Shown one piece after another: positions 25,518-39,900 of a DNA stretch of 64,000 nt. Position 1 is the first letter of the stretch. Every line of letters starts with the position of its first letter. The position numbers were made by a program, and so were the translations under genes. The stretch is from Corydoras sp. C115 (lineage: Eukaryota; Chordata; Actinopteri; Siluriformes; Callichthyidae): positions 474,501-538,500 of the forward strand of contig JAFMOC010000192.1 of assembly GCA_019802505.1 (NCBI GenBank), in the 5' to 3' direction. The notes beneath the pieces were generated by a model. The model ran no database searches. It worked only from the letters and a program-made list of their open reading frames with translations, and was not told the origin of the DNA.

Positions 25518-28500
25518 CATTCAGTATATAAGACCACCACAGACTAGGTACATTTTGTAAAATAAGCCATTATCAGCACTGAATTGACACTGACATGGTG
25601 ATAGTGGTGGTATGTCAGCATGTGTTAATAATATAAGCACAATTTCGAAATATTTACTCCACACTTATTCTTTTTGTTCTTAAGAAAATATTAAGTACGG
25701 ACATTAACAGTACAGACATGATGACCCTGGCTCAGGATAATGCCACTGTCCAGGTGAGACGCACACAAAAAGCCAGTCCTCCTCTCACCGGGACATTCAG
25801 TGTGGAGATCTTCGGGCAGCGTGTAGAAGGTTTGCCCTTTCACTCCTTTTTCTCTGTGAATGTTGTTTTTTTGTTGTGATATTGTGAGTGTCTATGTCTG
25901 TATTTTAGGTCTAGCTGTAAACATCAGTGATGTTGACTTAAAGTATGCTCTGCAAGGCATTCCTGAGTTAGGTCAGCTAAATGTAAATAGAGTTGGAGAC
26001 TGCAAAGGCTACCACTGGACAATAGACTGGCTCACTATACCAGGCAACCAGCCTTTACTTCAGGTATCAGTGCTTTAATCTGGTGTCTAGTTCTAGCTCA
26101 AGTGTCAATGTTAGAAACATGCAAATTATTCTGATAAAGTATGTGACATTAAATAGATTATAAATTGCAATATATATCCTAAAAATAGATAGTCTTAAAA
26201 AATATATACTGTATATTATAACTACAATTAAGGTAATATTTGAAAATTAAAGTAATAATACAAATAAATATGGTATTACTTTGATGTTGGGGATCAGAAT
26301 ATGTTTTCTGCTACTTTTTTATTTTACTTTACAGTCATGTTAACTATATTTGATAAAAATGTTATTGTATTACATTTTTCTTGACAGATTAATGATTCTG
26401 GTGTAGTGGGCATCAACCCCTCAGTAAAAGCAAAGGTTAAGCAGGAAGGAGGTCTTTTCAAACAAAGCATTATGGGAGACTTCCTGCGTGTACCAACAAA
26501 CAAGAATCAGGTGTGTTTTTGTGCCATCTCATAATTAGCAACTTTTAAAGGTTGTAGCATTCTTTGGAGAAATTCAACAATTAGAGATGAACTTTTTAGA
26601 GTATTGTTGTAGTTTTGCCTTTGATTGATCACATTTTATCTGTTGTTAATAACTGGCATGATGCAGAGTTTAGGTTTGATAGTTTTCACAGACATTGTGA
26701 TGTGAAAACTATGTTAATAAAAAGGGTTAAATGATTTACAAATATATTCTCTTAAGTCTTTTAATTGAAGTGGAAAATGACACATTAATCATGGATTATG
26801 GATTTAAACCATGTAAAAATGCACACTCCACATGGAAAGATATAAGATGTATGCATGGAAATTAAACCCAGACCCATTTTACTACCTTCTGTGCCTCCAT
26901 TCCCACTCCAAATTGCAATGTTTAAAACAAAGAATTAAAGTGTGAACCTTTTTCGTATATTATTAAATTAGATTTCTTAATTTAACTGCAACTCATAACA
27001 CTATTTCATTATGTAAAGAGAAAAGTAATAAACTTGTGACATTATATTATATATAAATTCAGGTACAAGTTTCATCAATGGGATTATTTCAAAATGTTCA
27101 AACGACTGCAGCTTTGCTTGGTCTGATGCTAAAACACCAAATGTGACGAGTATCTCCCCAACAGAAGGTAAAACCCAAATATTAAACCCAAGTATTGACT
27201 AATAATAATAATACTATAATTATTCATTCACTCATTCATTCATTCATTCATTATCTTCCACTTTATCCTCTATTAGGGTCACAGTGGGGTTCTCCATGCC
27301 CATCCAGGGGAGAACGTTTCTGGCGCTGGGCAGATACACCCAGGACAGGGCGCCAACCTATCACTGGGCACACACTCACTCACACAAACACACTCTACAT
27401 GGGGCAATTTTTGGAGAACTCAGTTACTTGATCCATGTTTTTGGACTGTGGAGGAAACCGGAGAACCCAGAGGAAACCCACGCAGACACGGGGAGAACAT
27501 GGAAACTCCACCCAGATGGGGATTCGAACCGGGAATCCCTAGCGCTGAGAGGCGAACGTGCTAACCACTAAGCCACCGTGCCACCTCTACTATAATTATG
27601 AAATGAAAAATTACCTTCACGATTATTGTCTTTCAGGAGCCAGTGCATTGGATACAGTCGTCACCATTTCTGGTTCTGGGTTTGATGAAAATGCCACTGT
27701 GAACATTGGAGATGTGTCATGCACAGTTTTGCAGGTTACCAGTAAGTAAAAATCTTTGTAGCTGATGCAGATAATGACCAGATCAAAGTGGTGCTAAACT
27801 ATTAAACTATTTGTGTAATAGGTGCATCTCTAACATGTAAAGTTGGCCCTGCGAGTGCTGGACTATACACAGTCACAGTGAGTTTTCCCACATTGGGCTA
27901 CGCACGTTATGAAGGTGGCAATGTCTTCAACTTTACTTATAAGATGGGAGTGACCTCCATCACACCTTCTGCAGGCAGTGTTACTGGTATGAATGCATCT
28001 AATGAAAAAAAAATTCTACAGTATGGCATATTCACCATTTTAATTATAAGAACATCCATCTCACTCTACATTAGCTCTTAAACAGAATATATTTTTGTTC
28101 CTTAAAATTTAGAACTAAAATGATCACATACATATGATGATAATGGTTTAACATGTCTATAGTTGCTTGTTGCTCTAACATTGGTTTTTCCCTTTACTGT
28201 GTTTTGTAACTCCATAGGGGGAACACTCCTGACCATCACTGGTTATGGTTTCAGCACTGACACTGTAGTCAGCATTGGAAATTCTTCGTGTAATGTTATT
28301 GATGTGGACTCAATCAGATCCAGTGCAGAGTGCCTGCTGTACGTTGTAATGTATAAAGCATTTGTCAGTAAGCATCTATGTTATTAACAGTCTGTCAGCT
28401 GAGGACTCATGTATTATGTTTTAGGGATCAGAGGGGCCGAAAACTGTTACCTTACAAATGGGAGCAATCGAGGTTACATCAACAAATCTTTACACATATG

Positions 28501-31500
28501 ACAACAACCTAACAGCTTTAATTACTGATGTAAGCCCACAGACAACAACTGTCTTTGGTAAGACTCATTAAGCTTATTGGATGCACTTGACACTTTTGTT
28601 TATTTTGTAAATTATATAACAACTACATCTTTTAAAGTCTGTTGTCACCATAATAAAGATACAAACAAAAGTTGTACAAATGTGTTAAGGCTAAAGTTTA
28701 TGGCTATTTAGAAGCAGGCTTTTGGACTCTTCAATCCTGAAATAGATTTGCTTTGTTACAAGCTTTCCCTCAGCATAATATATAACACAATTACACATTG
28801 TCATTGGTATTTTTTACACAATTAATATGGGCTTTAATTACCACTTTGCATAAGCTGAGTTAAAAACTCCTGCTGTTCCTAAAGCAACTGAATAGGCAGG
28901 AAGTACAGGACAACTATAATTAAAATCATCTCTTAACTGAAGCTTGTAATTGACACATAGTTACATGTTAAGGCTTATAATTAACCCTTTTGCTGTGATC
29001 ACTGTGTCTTTTTTGTTGCCTGGTAAAGGTTTCAGAGTTCTTACAATTCTGGGGACGAACTTTGGTGAACTGGCTAATGGCAGTGCCGTCTTGATTGGTG
29101 AAGTCGAGTGTGCACTGTTGTCGTGGACAAATGACAACATCACCTGTGAGTTACCCTCACTCCCCCCAGCTGTTTACAACATTAATGTTTGTGTGGGGAA
29201 CAGAGGCTATCCACAAATCAGGTAGTGTAACAATTAAGCATTGCACATTAAGTTTCTTTTAAAGACTTATCTTTAAAAACAATATAGTTCATTGTAAATT
29301 TTAATGTTTATCTCTTAACATAGTGTCGGTGTAAATGCCACCATTGAATACAACTTAAAAGTGACAGGTGTCTCCCCAAAATATGGTTCTTTGTACGGAG
29401 GCACTAAAATAACCATCACAGGTTCTGGATTCAGCTCTGTCCTTGAAGACAATGAAGTTACACTGGGTATGAATTTTGCATATTGCATTCATCATTCATT
29501 CATTTCATTAATTATATAATCACTAAAAATTTGGTACAATATTGATTTTGCTGTCATATTTCAGATCTTGCATAACACTAAGGACATTGAGTAACTGGTA
29601 ATTAATTAAAATTAAACATCAAATGAGGCGGCACAGTGGCTTAGTGGTTAGCACGTTCGCCTCTCAGTGCTAGGGATTCCCGGTTCGAATCCCCATCTGG
29701 GTGGAGTTTCCATGTTCTCCCCGTGTCTGCGTGGGTTTCCTCCGGGTTCTCCAGTTTCCTCCCACAGTCCAAAAACATGGATCAAGTCAATTAAATTCTC
29801 AAAATTGCTCCATATAGAGTGTGTCTGTGTGAGTGAGTGTGTGCCCAGCGATGGATTGGCACTCCCAAGCGGGAGATAATGAATGAATGAATGAATAAAC
29901 ATCAAATGAATCATTTCCATTGGAATGTTTCATTAGTTTAATGAAAGCCTACTTCAATAATTGCATTTCTGCAAGATATATTTCAAGAATGTTATCCACT
30001 CTATCAACATTTTATTTTACTATGGGTTAGAAATAGCATAAATTGGATTATTTCCAAATAAATATTTCATATCATTGAAGGTGAAATATTTATTGCCATT
30101 TAATTTGTATCACTGTTTAATAATTATTTTATTCTTGTCAATCCCACATTTTGAATCATTTAAATATAAAATTACTTTTTATATTACTAAAATTAAAAAC
30201 ACTAGGAATGTTCAGTTTTATATATAAGTGACAATACAAGTTGCACCAATGCACCCTCATTGAAACACTCATTTTTGTATTGACTTTAATTCCGATGGGA
30301 ACTGGTTTGTAAAACAGGCCAGCCAGTGAAAAAGGAGTAGCTTTTACTTAAATTAATAAAAAAAACTCATTAATATAACACATTAAACAGATAAGTCTGA
30401 CATGTCATAAGTTTAATTCAGGAGGACTTACTTTTGCACAGGTGACACAAGCTGCAGAGTGACTTCGGCCTGGGACCATCAGCTGGAATGTGTAACACAG
30501 AATACAGAGCAAAGACATACAGTCACAAACCAAGGCATTGACCCAAGTAAGTTTACACCCATCCTTTTCCAATTCCAACACCAAGGCTAGTATTAATATA
30601 CAGAACATAAAGGAAAGTAAGAACTGTACATGAAATGCAATGCCAAATTGTCATCCCACTACTAAAATGTGACATGAATATTTGCTTATGTATGTGATCT
30701 GTATGTGTTTATGTTTAGTGTATGGCCAAGGGTATGCTTGGAGCCCATCTGCACTGACAATATCAGTAGGTGACACAGTGGAATGGACATGGGAGGCTCC
30801 AGCTTTTGTTTCTGGTCTAGGTTACAAAGTGTTCAGTGTAGCCAGCCCCAGCAGCACTGTGTTTGATGGAATGGCCTTTACCAGCGGAAGTATTAAAACA
30901 ACAACAGGTGCAGAGATCACAACACTCTATGCAGATTGTCAAACATTGAGAAACTCTTTTTTCCAAATTTTTCTAAAGCAATGGCAATGAAAACATCACA
31001 AGGCTCGTTGTGTTAAAGAGCTACTAAATACTTTTCATTGAAATTTGGGCCAGTTCTGCATGACTAGTGCTTATCTTAGTGTTTTGTTCCGGTTAAAAAG
31101 CACTTGTCTAGTCTTGATCTTTACACTTATCTGATTCTTAAATCAACACTGGCAATAGTTTTACCTCAGTGGAGTCTAAGTGTATGCGTGTGTAACATAC
31201 ATGTCTCTTTGTTTTTGACTTCAGGGATTTTCAGCTATCGTTTTACAACTCCTGGCGTGTACTATTACAGCAGTGGCTTTGTTGACTCCGCAAGCCAGAC
31301 AAGCTTGCAGGGCGTCATCAGAGTCAAACCTTTGGATGAAAGAAGTAGTGAGCCACAAGTCATAATAGATGGGTTCCAGGCCCTCCTAAATCAAGGTACA
31401 AACACTGCGACACCTAATTATCAAAATTGTTTATTAAAAAAATTGAAATTGAAATAGTGTGTTTTTCAAGAACAATTAGAATTAAGTTTAATCTGTTAAT

Positions 31501-34500
31501 TTAATTATTTTGTAGATTCAGGAAGAATAAAAAGATTAGCACCTTTCTGTGAGGCGTCTCTTGAGTGTTCTGGGAGCTCCAACAACTCTCTGACCACTTT
31601 CAGTTTCTCCAGCTGTGCAAGTCCCTCTGTTCACTCAATCCTACCTGATCATGGCACAGTTTATGACAGTATTATTATCCAAGGTTCAGGCTTCAGTAAC
31701 ATCAACTGTGCCAATGAGGTAAAAAGAGAATGACACAAGCTTTTGCTCAATGGAGTGAATAATAATGAGTTATCCAGCACATAACCTAATTTTTATTTTT
31801 ATTTTAAAATGTAATCTTTTTAAACATTAGTTATTATCACTGATGTAAATATATTAATTTGACACAAAAAGCAAAGGCTAAAAATATAATTAGTTTTATT
31901 TTGGTTTTAGGTTAAAGTTGGAAGTTCTTCATGTGAGGTGATAAACAGCACCTCCACTGAGATTGCCTGCCTTCTTAGTCATGACAGTGAAACGCCAGTA
32001 GGCATCCCTTTACCCATTCAAGTGAGAGTCAACAACCATGGTACTGCCATGCTCACCATGCTGAGGAACTCCTTGCGACACTTTGTGCTCATGCCTGTAT
32101 TGGACTTTGTTTCACCATCTTTTGGCAGCACAACAGGTTTTACACGCCTTTTCATCTCTGGCTCTGGTCTCACAGGAGGCAAAGTCATGGTGGCCGGTGC
32201 TCCATGCAATACAGTGTTCAGCAATTACACTCAAATTATATGTGACACGTCTCCATCCACACCTCACAAAGGAGATATCACTGTTCAAATAGGGTCCCTT
32301 TTATCATCCTGCAATGGCAACTGTTCCTTTGAATATTTAGCTACTTTGGCTCCATCTGTTTCCTCAGTTTCTCCAAGCTCTGTGGATACCAACCAAACAA
32401 TTGTCTTTGTATCTGGCACCGGCTTCGGCACTCGCCTTGATGATATCAGCGTGTATGCCAGCAACATCATGCTGATGGTACAAGAGGTCAATGACAGCAG
32501 TCTTATGCTTTTGGTTGGCCCTCTACCTGCAGGTTCACATGCCTTGATTGTAGTAGTCAGGAGCAAAGGACTGGCATCTGGCAATGTCTTTATTAACAGC
32601 ATCCCACACGCCACTCTGCAGCCTACCTCAGGCAGTTTAGCTGGTGGAACATCTCTTTTAATTGCTGGCAATGGATTTGTGGAAGGTAACACCAGTGTTA
32701 TGATAGGTTCCTACCCCTGCTTGATTACTGAGATCATTCCAAATATGGTAAAGTGTTTGACACCTCCGAGTGATGAAAAGCAGGTACAAGTGAATATCAA
32801 GGTTTTGGGAGTGACTTACCCAACACTGAACTACAACTACACTCGTGACAAAACTCCAGTGATTGCCAGCATCAGTCCAAATACAGGTGTGATTTATGTT
32901 ATTTATTTATTCTTTTTATTTATTTGTGATCAGTCTGCAGATTTACCAGAAATTAATATTTATAAATGCTAAATCTTTTATGTAACTATTTGCTTTGAGA
33001 TTAAGATATTTTAGTCATCTTAAAAACAACAGCACAAAGATACACAAGCAGGGATTTCATTTTCACATGCAACATTAGAAAAGAAAAAGTAGAAAAGTAA
33101 AAAAAATCATATGCATTTATTTTTGTATTGTTCTTTTACCTCACAGGTCCCAGTGGAACAGTGATCACAGTCTTGGGTTCCGGTTTTGGCTCGAATGCTG
33201 GTGTCATTTCTGTAATGATAGATGGTATAACCTGTAACTTGCTCCTGATCACAGACACAATCCTGAATTGCTCTGTGGGCGAACACGCAGGTGGAACATT
33301 CCCAGTTACACTTTATCACCAGGTCAATGGGTATGCACAAACCCATGCTAACTACACCTATGAACTGAGACTTACACAGGTCATACCCATAGAAGGTACA
33401 AATATTAATCATAAATTCATAAATTCCACTTTGTTGATCTTTAAGTAATCACTAATTAATGTTGTTGCAACTTAACATTAATACAGTCATACATTTCCTT
33501 TACTATGCTGCTTGTTGGTAAAGGAAGCTATGGTGGCGGTGCAGTGCTGGAAGTGCAGGGCTCTGGTTTTGACCCTAACACTACCAGAGTCCTTATCTGC
33601 AACAGAGAATGCAGTGTCAACAGAGAGATATCCAGCTCTACATATCTATACTGCAAGGTTCCATCGAACAATGGTAAATAAACAGAATAAATCACAAATA
33701 ATTAATTTTTTTTTGGTGGGGGAGGGTTCTTTCAATGACTATAAAACAGGTTAGCAATGCCCCAAATGACGCAGGACGCTTCATTAACGTGTGGAATGTG
33801 TAAGAAATGATGAAAAGATTTCAAATAAAAAGATAAAAAGCATTTCACTTGCTTTTTACAGGAACTGAAGCAGAAAAGGCATGCACAGTTCTGGTACTAA
33901 ATAACAATGCATTAGCCAACCTCACAAATGGATACACATACAAAAACAGTCTGACTCCTGTAATCACGGATGTCTCACCACGCAGAGGAGGAACAGCCGG
34001 AGGCACGAGACTTACTGTCACAGGCACAGGTTTCAGGTATGAAAAAATGTTGCGTGCACATAGGCACGTACTTCTAGATTTATTTCAATATTTATTTGTT
34101 TGAGTCACAACGCATTTGTGTGGAGACATTTGCAATCGAAGACAAGGAGATGCAAGTTACTTAGTTAACGATTTAGTATGACCGTGTTTTCAGCTTCCAG
34201 CTTGTTAATTCCATCCATCTATCCATTATCTTCAGCTTTATCCTTTACTAGGGTTGCGGTGGGGTTCCCCATGCCAATCCAGGGGAGAACGTTTTGGGTG
34301 CTGGGCAGATACACCCAGGACAGGGCTCCAATCTATCGCTGGGCACGCACTCATTCACACTCACACAAACACAATTTGGAGAATTCAATTGACCTTGATC
34401 CATGTTTTTGGACTGTGGGAGGAAACCGGAGAACCAGGAGGAAACCCACACGGACACGGGGAGAACATGGAAACTCCGCCCAGATTGGGATTCGAACTGT

Positions 34501-36837
34501 GCTGCCCCAACTTGTTAATTAATTATAGTATTCTCAGTGCTAAATATAAATATAAACTTTTCTAAGTTAATGCAGTTTGCTTATACACAAAAAATAAACC
34601 ATAAACCCTGCTTGTCTAGTAATCTTACAATTATCTGTTTTCTAACAATTATAATTTTCCAACTGAAAACTATATTGGAATGCCAATTAAAATGATCTCA
34701 GATTTTCTAATGCTCTAAATCCTTAAAATTAAATATTCTGCTAGTGTTCTGCACAGTTTCTGGACATGAAGTTTGTATGTGGACACACTTTAAAAATATG
34801 AGTCTTTAAACACATAGTCAACACATTACAAATAAATAAATTAAATAAATACATAAAATAACAGTTACCCTTAATCATATAAATGATGAAGATGTATCAG
34901 TGATACTTGATGCAATGCTGCTTTCTGCTGGTCACTGCTAGACTAGCTATGCTTTATAACGTAGATACCTATAATTTCTAAAATACAGTTGCAATTTTGA
35001 TCATTAATTTTCTCTGTGGTGGATATAATGGGCAGGTTAAAATCCTGAAAAACAGATTGCAGTTGAAAATTGTATAGTTATTACCCACTATTTTTTTTAC
35101 AGATTTTCTAAAGACTTGTTTTAGTAACCATAATTAACTTATAAGCAGTCTAAGCTCCAAACTAATTTTACCATTGTTTTTTTTTTTTATTATGCAAATA
35201 GTGGTGGGAATGTCAGTGTAACAATCGCAGGATCAGTGTGTGATGTCCAGACAACCAATGACACACAGGTCATCTGTGTGACCACAGCTCAGCTCAATTC
35301 CCAGGAGACCAAAGTCTTACTACTGGTTGGCAACAGAGGAATTGCTAAGACGGTAAACTTAATATTAAACATATATATTTATTATTTTGTAATTTTTTAA
35401 ATGTATTTAAATATTTTTTTAAACTATATGTCACTTTAGAAATGTATGTGTTTTATCTAATTTTAATCTGTTTAGAATTTTTTCGTTTAAAAAATTAAAA
35501 CATACTTTTATTAGCATATTCTGGAGAATGCATTTGAGTAACTTTGTGAGTTTTGATCTGCTGTTGAAGTAAATAATGTTACTATTTAGTTCAGCCACCA
35601 TACACATTTTACAATCTTGCAACTTGATATGTTTAGATTATTAGATATTATTTAGACAATGTTAACATAAGTTAATATTACTGTGCAATTATCTGTTATT
35701 CCATAGTATAGTTGTTTATAGAGCTGTAGTATTTATGACCCTTTATATTCATAAAATATTAAAGGTTTCTGTTAAGTCATTATAAGCTGATACATTTTGT
35801 GTATTCGACTGTGATTTAAAAAAAATCAGTAATAAATTATAGCTTTCATCTGGTTCTTTGTAACAGGACCATGCTGACTTCTTCTACATTGATGTCTGGT
35901 CATCTCGATATACCTGGGGAGGTCAGTCGCCACCCGAAGCAGGCACATTTGCTGTCATCACCAAAGGCCAGACAATCCTTCTGGATGTTAGCACACCAGT
36001 GTTGAAGATGCTTCTTATTCAAGGTATTCTAAAAAACAAGTTCAATTTGAGTAAGTTAAATACACATGTGCTTACACTCATCCGTTTGGCTACTGCTCCT
36101 AAAATAGTACAATATTTTAATAAACCATGTTACAAATGTATGTATTTAATAGATTATGAATGATCAGATGAGATGTACAACTAGATATCAACTTTCTATA
36201 TATAGGAGGAAAGCTGGTCTTTGACGAGGCTGATATTGAGCTGCAGGCAGAAAATATTCTCATCACAGATGGTGGAGCTCTTCAGATTGGAACAGAAGGA
36301 AATCCATTTCAGCACAAGGCCATCATCACTCTGCATGGCCATCTGCGTTCACCAGAACTCCCAGTCTATGGAGCAAAAACACTGGGTATTAGGGAAGGAG
36401 TGCTGGACTTACATGGTATTTCAAGACTTTAAATTTATCACAGTAACCCAAAATGAAACCATTTTGATAACTCAGTATTTAATACATTCTTTGAAATAAC
36501 TTGTATTATTGTTTTTAAGTCTTAAATGTATAACTAATTAATTAGATTTTAATATATATTAAAAAAGTTCCTGTATCGTACCATGACACCATATAATATA
36601 ACACTTTAGTCAAAGCAAAGTAATAACAAAAAAAATTGGTGTTATGATTAAAACTAGGCATTCCTATTCCTATCACCTGGACTCGTCTTGCTCAAACAGC
36701 CAACAATGGCTCCAGTACTATCACACTGGTGGATGCAGTTACATGGAGGGTTGGAGATGAAATTATAATCGCTTCAACGGGGCACAGGTATAGGACACTG
36801 ACAATTTACATAATGCAGAAAAACTATATATATTAAA

Positions 36838-36933
<96 letters not shown>

Positions 36934-39900
36934 ATCTAATTTAGGTATATATATATTTTGCAGACACAGCCAGAATGAGAATGAAGTGAGAAGAATAGCA
37001 TCTGTGTCAGCTGATAGTAAAACTCTAACCCTGACTGTACCTCTTAAGTATAAGCACTTGGGAGTGTCCATCACGCTACCTGATGGCACTGTGTTTGAGG
37101 GAAGGGCAGAGGTGGGTGTTCTGACCAGGAACATTGTCATCCGTGGATCTATTAACCAAGAGTGGAGTGATCAAATCAAGGCTTGTCCTGATGGATTTAA
37201 TACAGGTATCGTTTTGGTCTCAATACTCACTTTGTGAGTTTAATTTGCTACAATGATGTAATATAGTTACTTTTTTATTTATGAAGAAATTTATATTTAT
37301 ATGGAATGCTAATCTCATACTTTTTGTATATAAACATATGCATGTGATAGCATTGCCCTTCCTATTTAGTGTTTTAATAGTAAGAAATAATCAACATGTT
37401 TTTAGATGCAAAACTAACGATTAATGTTGTTTTTTTATTGTGACAGTCTTAGTAAAACCTAAAAATTCTGAATTATTCACATTTTTATTTCACATTCTTG
37501 TGATTAGTTAATTAGACAATTTTTTGAATACTTGTTTCCAGTTGTTTCTTACAGTCCTTAGTGGAGTGTCTTATAGCCAAATGCTTATATCAAATGTATG
37601 TTATTTTAGGTGAGTTTGCCACCCAGACTTGTTTCCAAGGCAGATTTGGGGAAGAAACTGGAAGTGATCAGTTCGGCGGATGCATCATGTTTCATGCACC
37701 TCGACCCAATGAAAATCTGGCTATTGGAAGAATAGAATATGTTGAGGTATACGAGGGCATCTTATCATTTATGTGTAAACATCACAGACAATATCACATG
37801 TTATTGCTGCAATTGTAATTACACAATTTTTAATTTTAAAAATCATTAACTTGAATCATTAACTTGAATCATTAACTTGAAAATAAAAAAAAATATTTTG
37901 TGCTTTTGTTCAGATTTTTAATGCAGGTCAAGCATTCCGTTTGGGTCGCTATCCCATCCACTGGCACCTGATGGGTGACATTAAATACCAGTCCTATGTG
38001 CGTGGATGTGCCATCCATCAAACATACAATCGAGCAGTCACTATTCACAAAACACACCGGCTGCTGGTAGAACGCAACATTATCTACAACATCATGGGTG
38101 GAGCTTTTTTCATTGAAGATGGAATTGAGACAGGAAATGTTCTGCAGTACAACCTGGCTGTGTTTGTTCGTCAGAGCACCAGTCTACTGAATGATGATGT
38201 GACACCGGCCGCCTACTGGGTGACAAATCCGAACAACACCATCAGACACAATGCAGCCGCGGGGGGAACACATTTTGGGTTCTGGTACCGCATGCATGAT
38301 CATCCAGATGGCCCGTCTTATGACGCCAACATCTGTCAAAAAATGGTGCCACTGGGTGAATTTTACAATAACACTGTGCATTCACAAGGCTGGTTCGGCT
38401 TATGGATTTTTCAGGAATACTTCCCCAAACAGAAGGGCACATGTAGCCCAGACACTCCTAAACCAGCTGTGTTTCGCAAGTTCACCTCCTGGAACAACGA
38501 AAAGGGAGCGAATGGGTTAACGTGGGAGCTGTTCAGTTCAGTAACTTCCTCATGGTAAATAATGAGAAGGCTGGAGTAGAAACCAAGCGTATTATCCAGC
38601 AGCATGTCAGTGGATGGGGGCTAGATGGAGGTGCTGCCCTACTTGAAAGCACTCTAGTGGGTCATGTGGATGAGCTTGGGCTGGGTGAAACCTACTGCAC
38701 CAACCGAGGAGTTATTCTACCTTTGGATGATGGCATGAGCATTCTAAACACTACATTTGTCAATTTCAACCGTCCAGAATGCGCTGCCATTGGAGTAGCA
38801 AGAATAGATGGAACCTGCGTTCAGTTCTGTGGAGGCTGGAGTGCCAAATTTAGTGGAATTAAGTATTATCAGTCACCCAACAAGGCTGCTTTCAGATGGG
38901 AGCATGAGGTTGTTCTACTGGATATTGATGGATCACTAACAGGTATTTATTTATGGAGTTTTTTTTTTTTTTTTAGATGTAGTAGTAAACTAAAATAATA
39001 CAAATATCATTACAAAGATACTCTGTATTGCAAAAAATATGTAGAAACCTAAACATCGTAAAATTGTTCATGGGTTCATGAAATATTTTTTTCCAATTAT
39101 GCTCAAAGTTGGAGATGGTGTCTCATTATTAATAATGACCTCAATAACAAAAGGTTTCTATGTATTTGTGCCAATATAATAAACTTAATGCCAAGTGTCT
39201 TATGTAGGCTGTAATTTAACCTGAAAATATTTTAGTATTTTCTTATGACACATATGCAGATATTTACTACTGAAGCTGAATATAGTTTTGTTTATCTAGA
39301 AGGTACTGCTGGAAACAAGGTGCTGCCAAAGAGTAATTTACTGGATCCAGCTCACTGTTTTGCTAATGCTTCATGGAGCATTGGTTTCCCTGGTACTGTT
39401 TGTGATGCCACCATGAGCTTCAACCGGCTGGGCATTAAAAACTCTTTACCCTCCTCACTCCTTTATAAGGATGTCATTCTTACCAATACTCATGGTATGA
39501 TAATAAAAAAGGTCAAAGCAAATATTTAAAAATTATGTTGTAAAAAAACTTTAGATTTGTATGTTTGTGGTAATTAATAATATAAATACACCATCTATCA
39601 ATATAACATTGTTTAATGTATTGTCCCGTTATAGGCACAAGTGTTGTTCCATTTGCTGAAAAACTAATTACCCATTCCTCTGGTTGGATGGCACTGCTGC
39701 CATCTGACACAACCTACAACTGGTACTTCCATGATGCTTCACAGATTAGCAACATCTCATATAATGCAGTGTTCTATGGCTTTAGGGTAAAGTCTTATTT
39801 ACATTTCTACTTACACCAACATTAGAACTGCAGTACAAAAGCACACATTTTTATTTAATATGGCTAAATACTAAATCCACCAAAAGTTACCACAATGAGC

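Larger units (their letters stand above)
21122..26510 (+). other. pkhd1l1: pkhd1l1 exons 16-26: central region without assigned domain
   Basis: Exons: 21122-21257, 21413-21556, 22548-22702, 23805-23915, 24473-24631, 24718-24839, 24997-25154, 25260-25420, 25685-25829, 25909-26063, 26388-26510 (residues ~502-1024). The segment aligns along its length with the matching part of human PKHD1L1 (for example EPFCGRWSIMNPAVLF and LCFAYKGSL, and the repeated pattern VTEDTKGKADLNTFTLLLNG), but I recognise no named fold. Introns 17 and 18 hold a V-SINE and a LINE end. The end of intron 17 (22270-22547) and intron 19 (23916-24472) are AT-rich with no feature seen. Confidence 0.85.
27063..30546 (+). other. 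pkhd1l1: pkhd1l1 exons 27-34: IPT/TIG 4-7
   Basis: Exons: 27063-27167, 27637-27741, 27822-27986, 28218-28345, 28425-28557, 29029-29221, 29324-29466, 30442-30546 (residues ~1025-1383). IPT openings: VTSISPTEGASALDTVVTI, VTSITPSAGSVTGGTLLTI, ITDVSPQTTTVFGFRVLTI and VTGVSPKYGSLYGGTKITI. Two caveats. Exon 27 is open only in a frame one base out of step with exon 26. The exon 30 donor is ambiguous: 28345 keeps the frame, but neighbouring GTs exist. Introns 27 and 33 carry V-SINEs; the rest of the long intron 33 (29900-30441) is AT-rich with nothing else seen. Confidence 0.85.

Noticed and set aside
32018..32692. Long antisense frames opposite pkhd1l1 exon 38
   Set aside because: They are shadows of the real exon on the plus strand.
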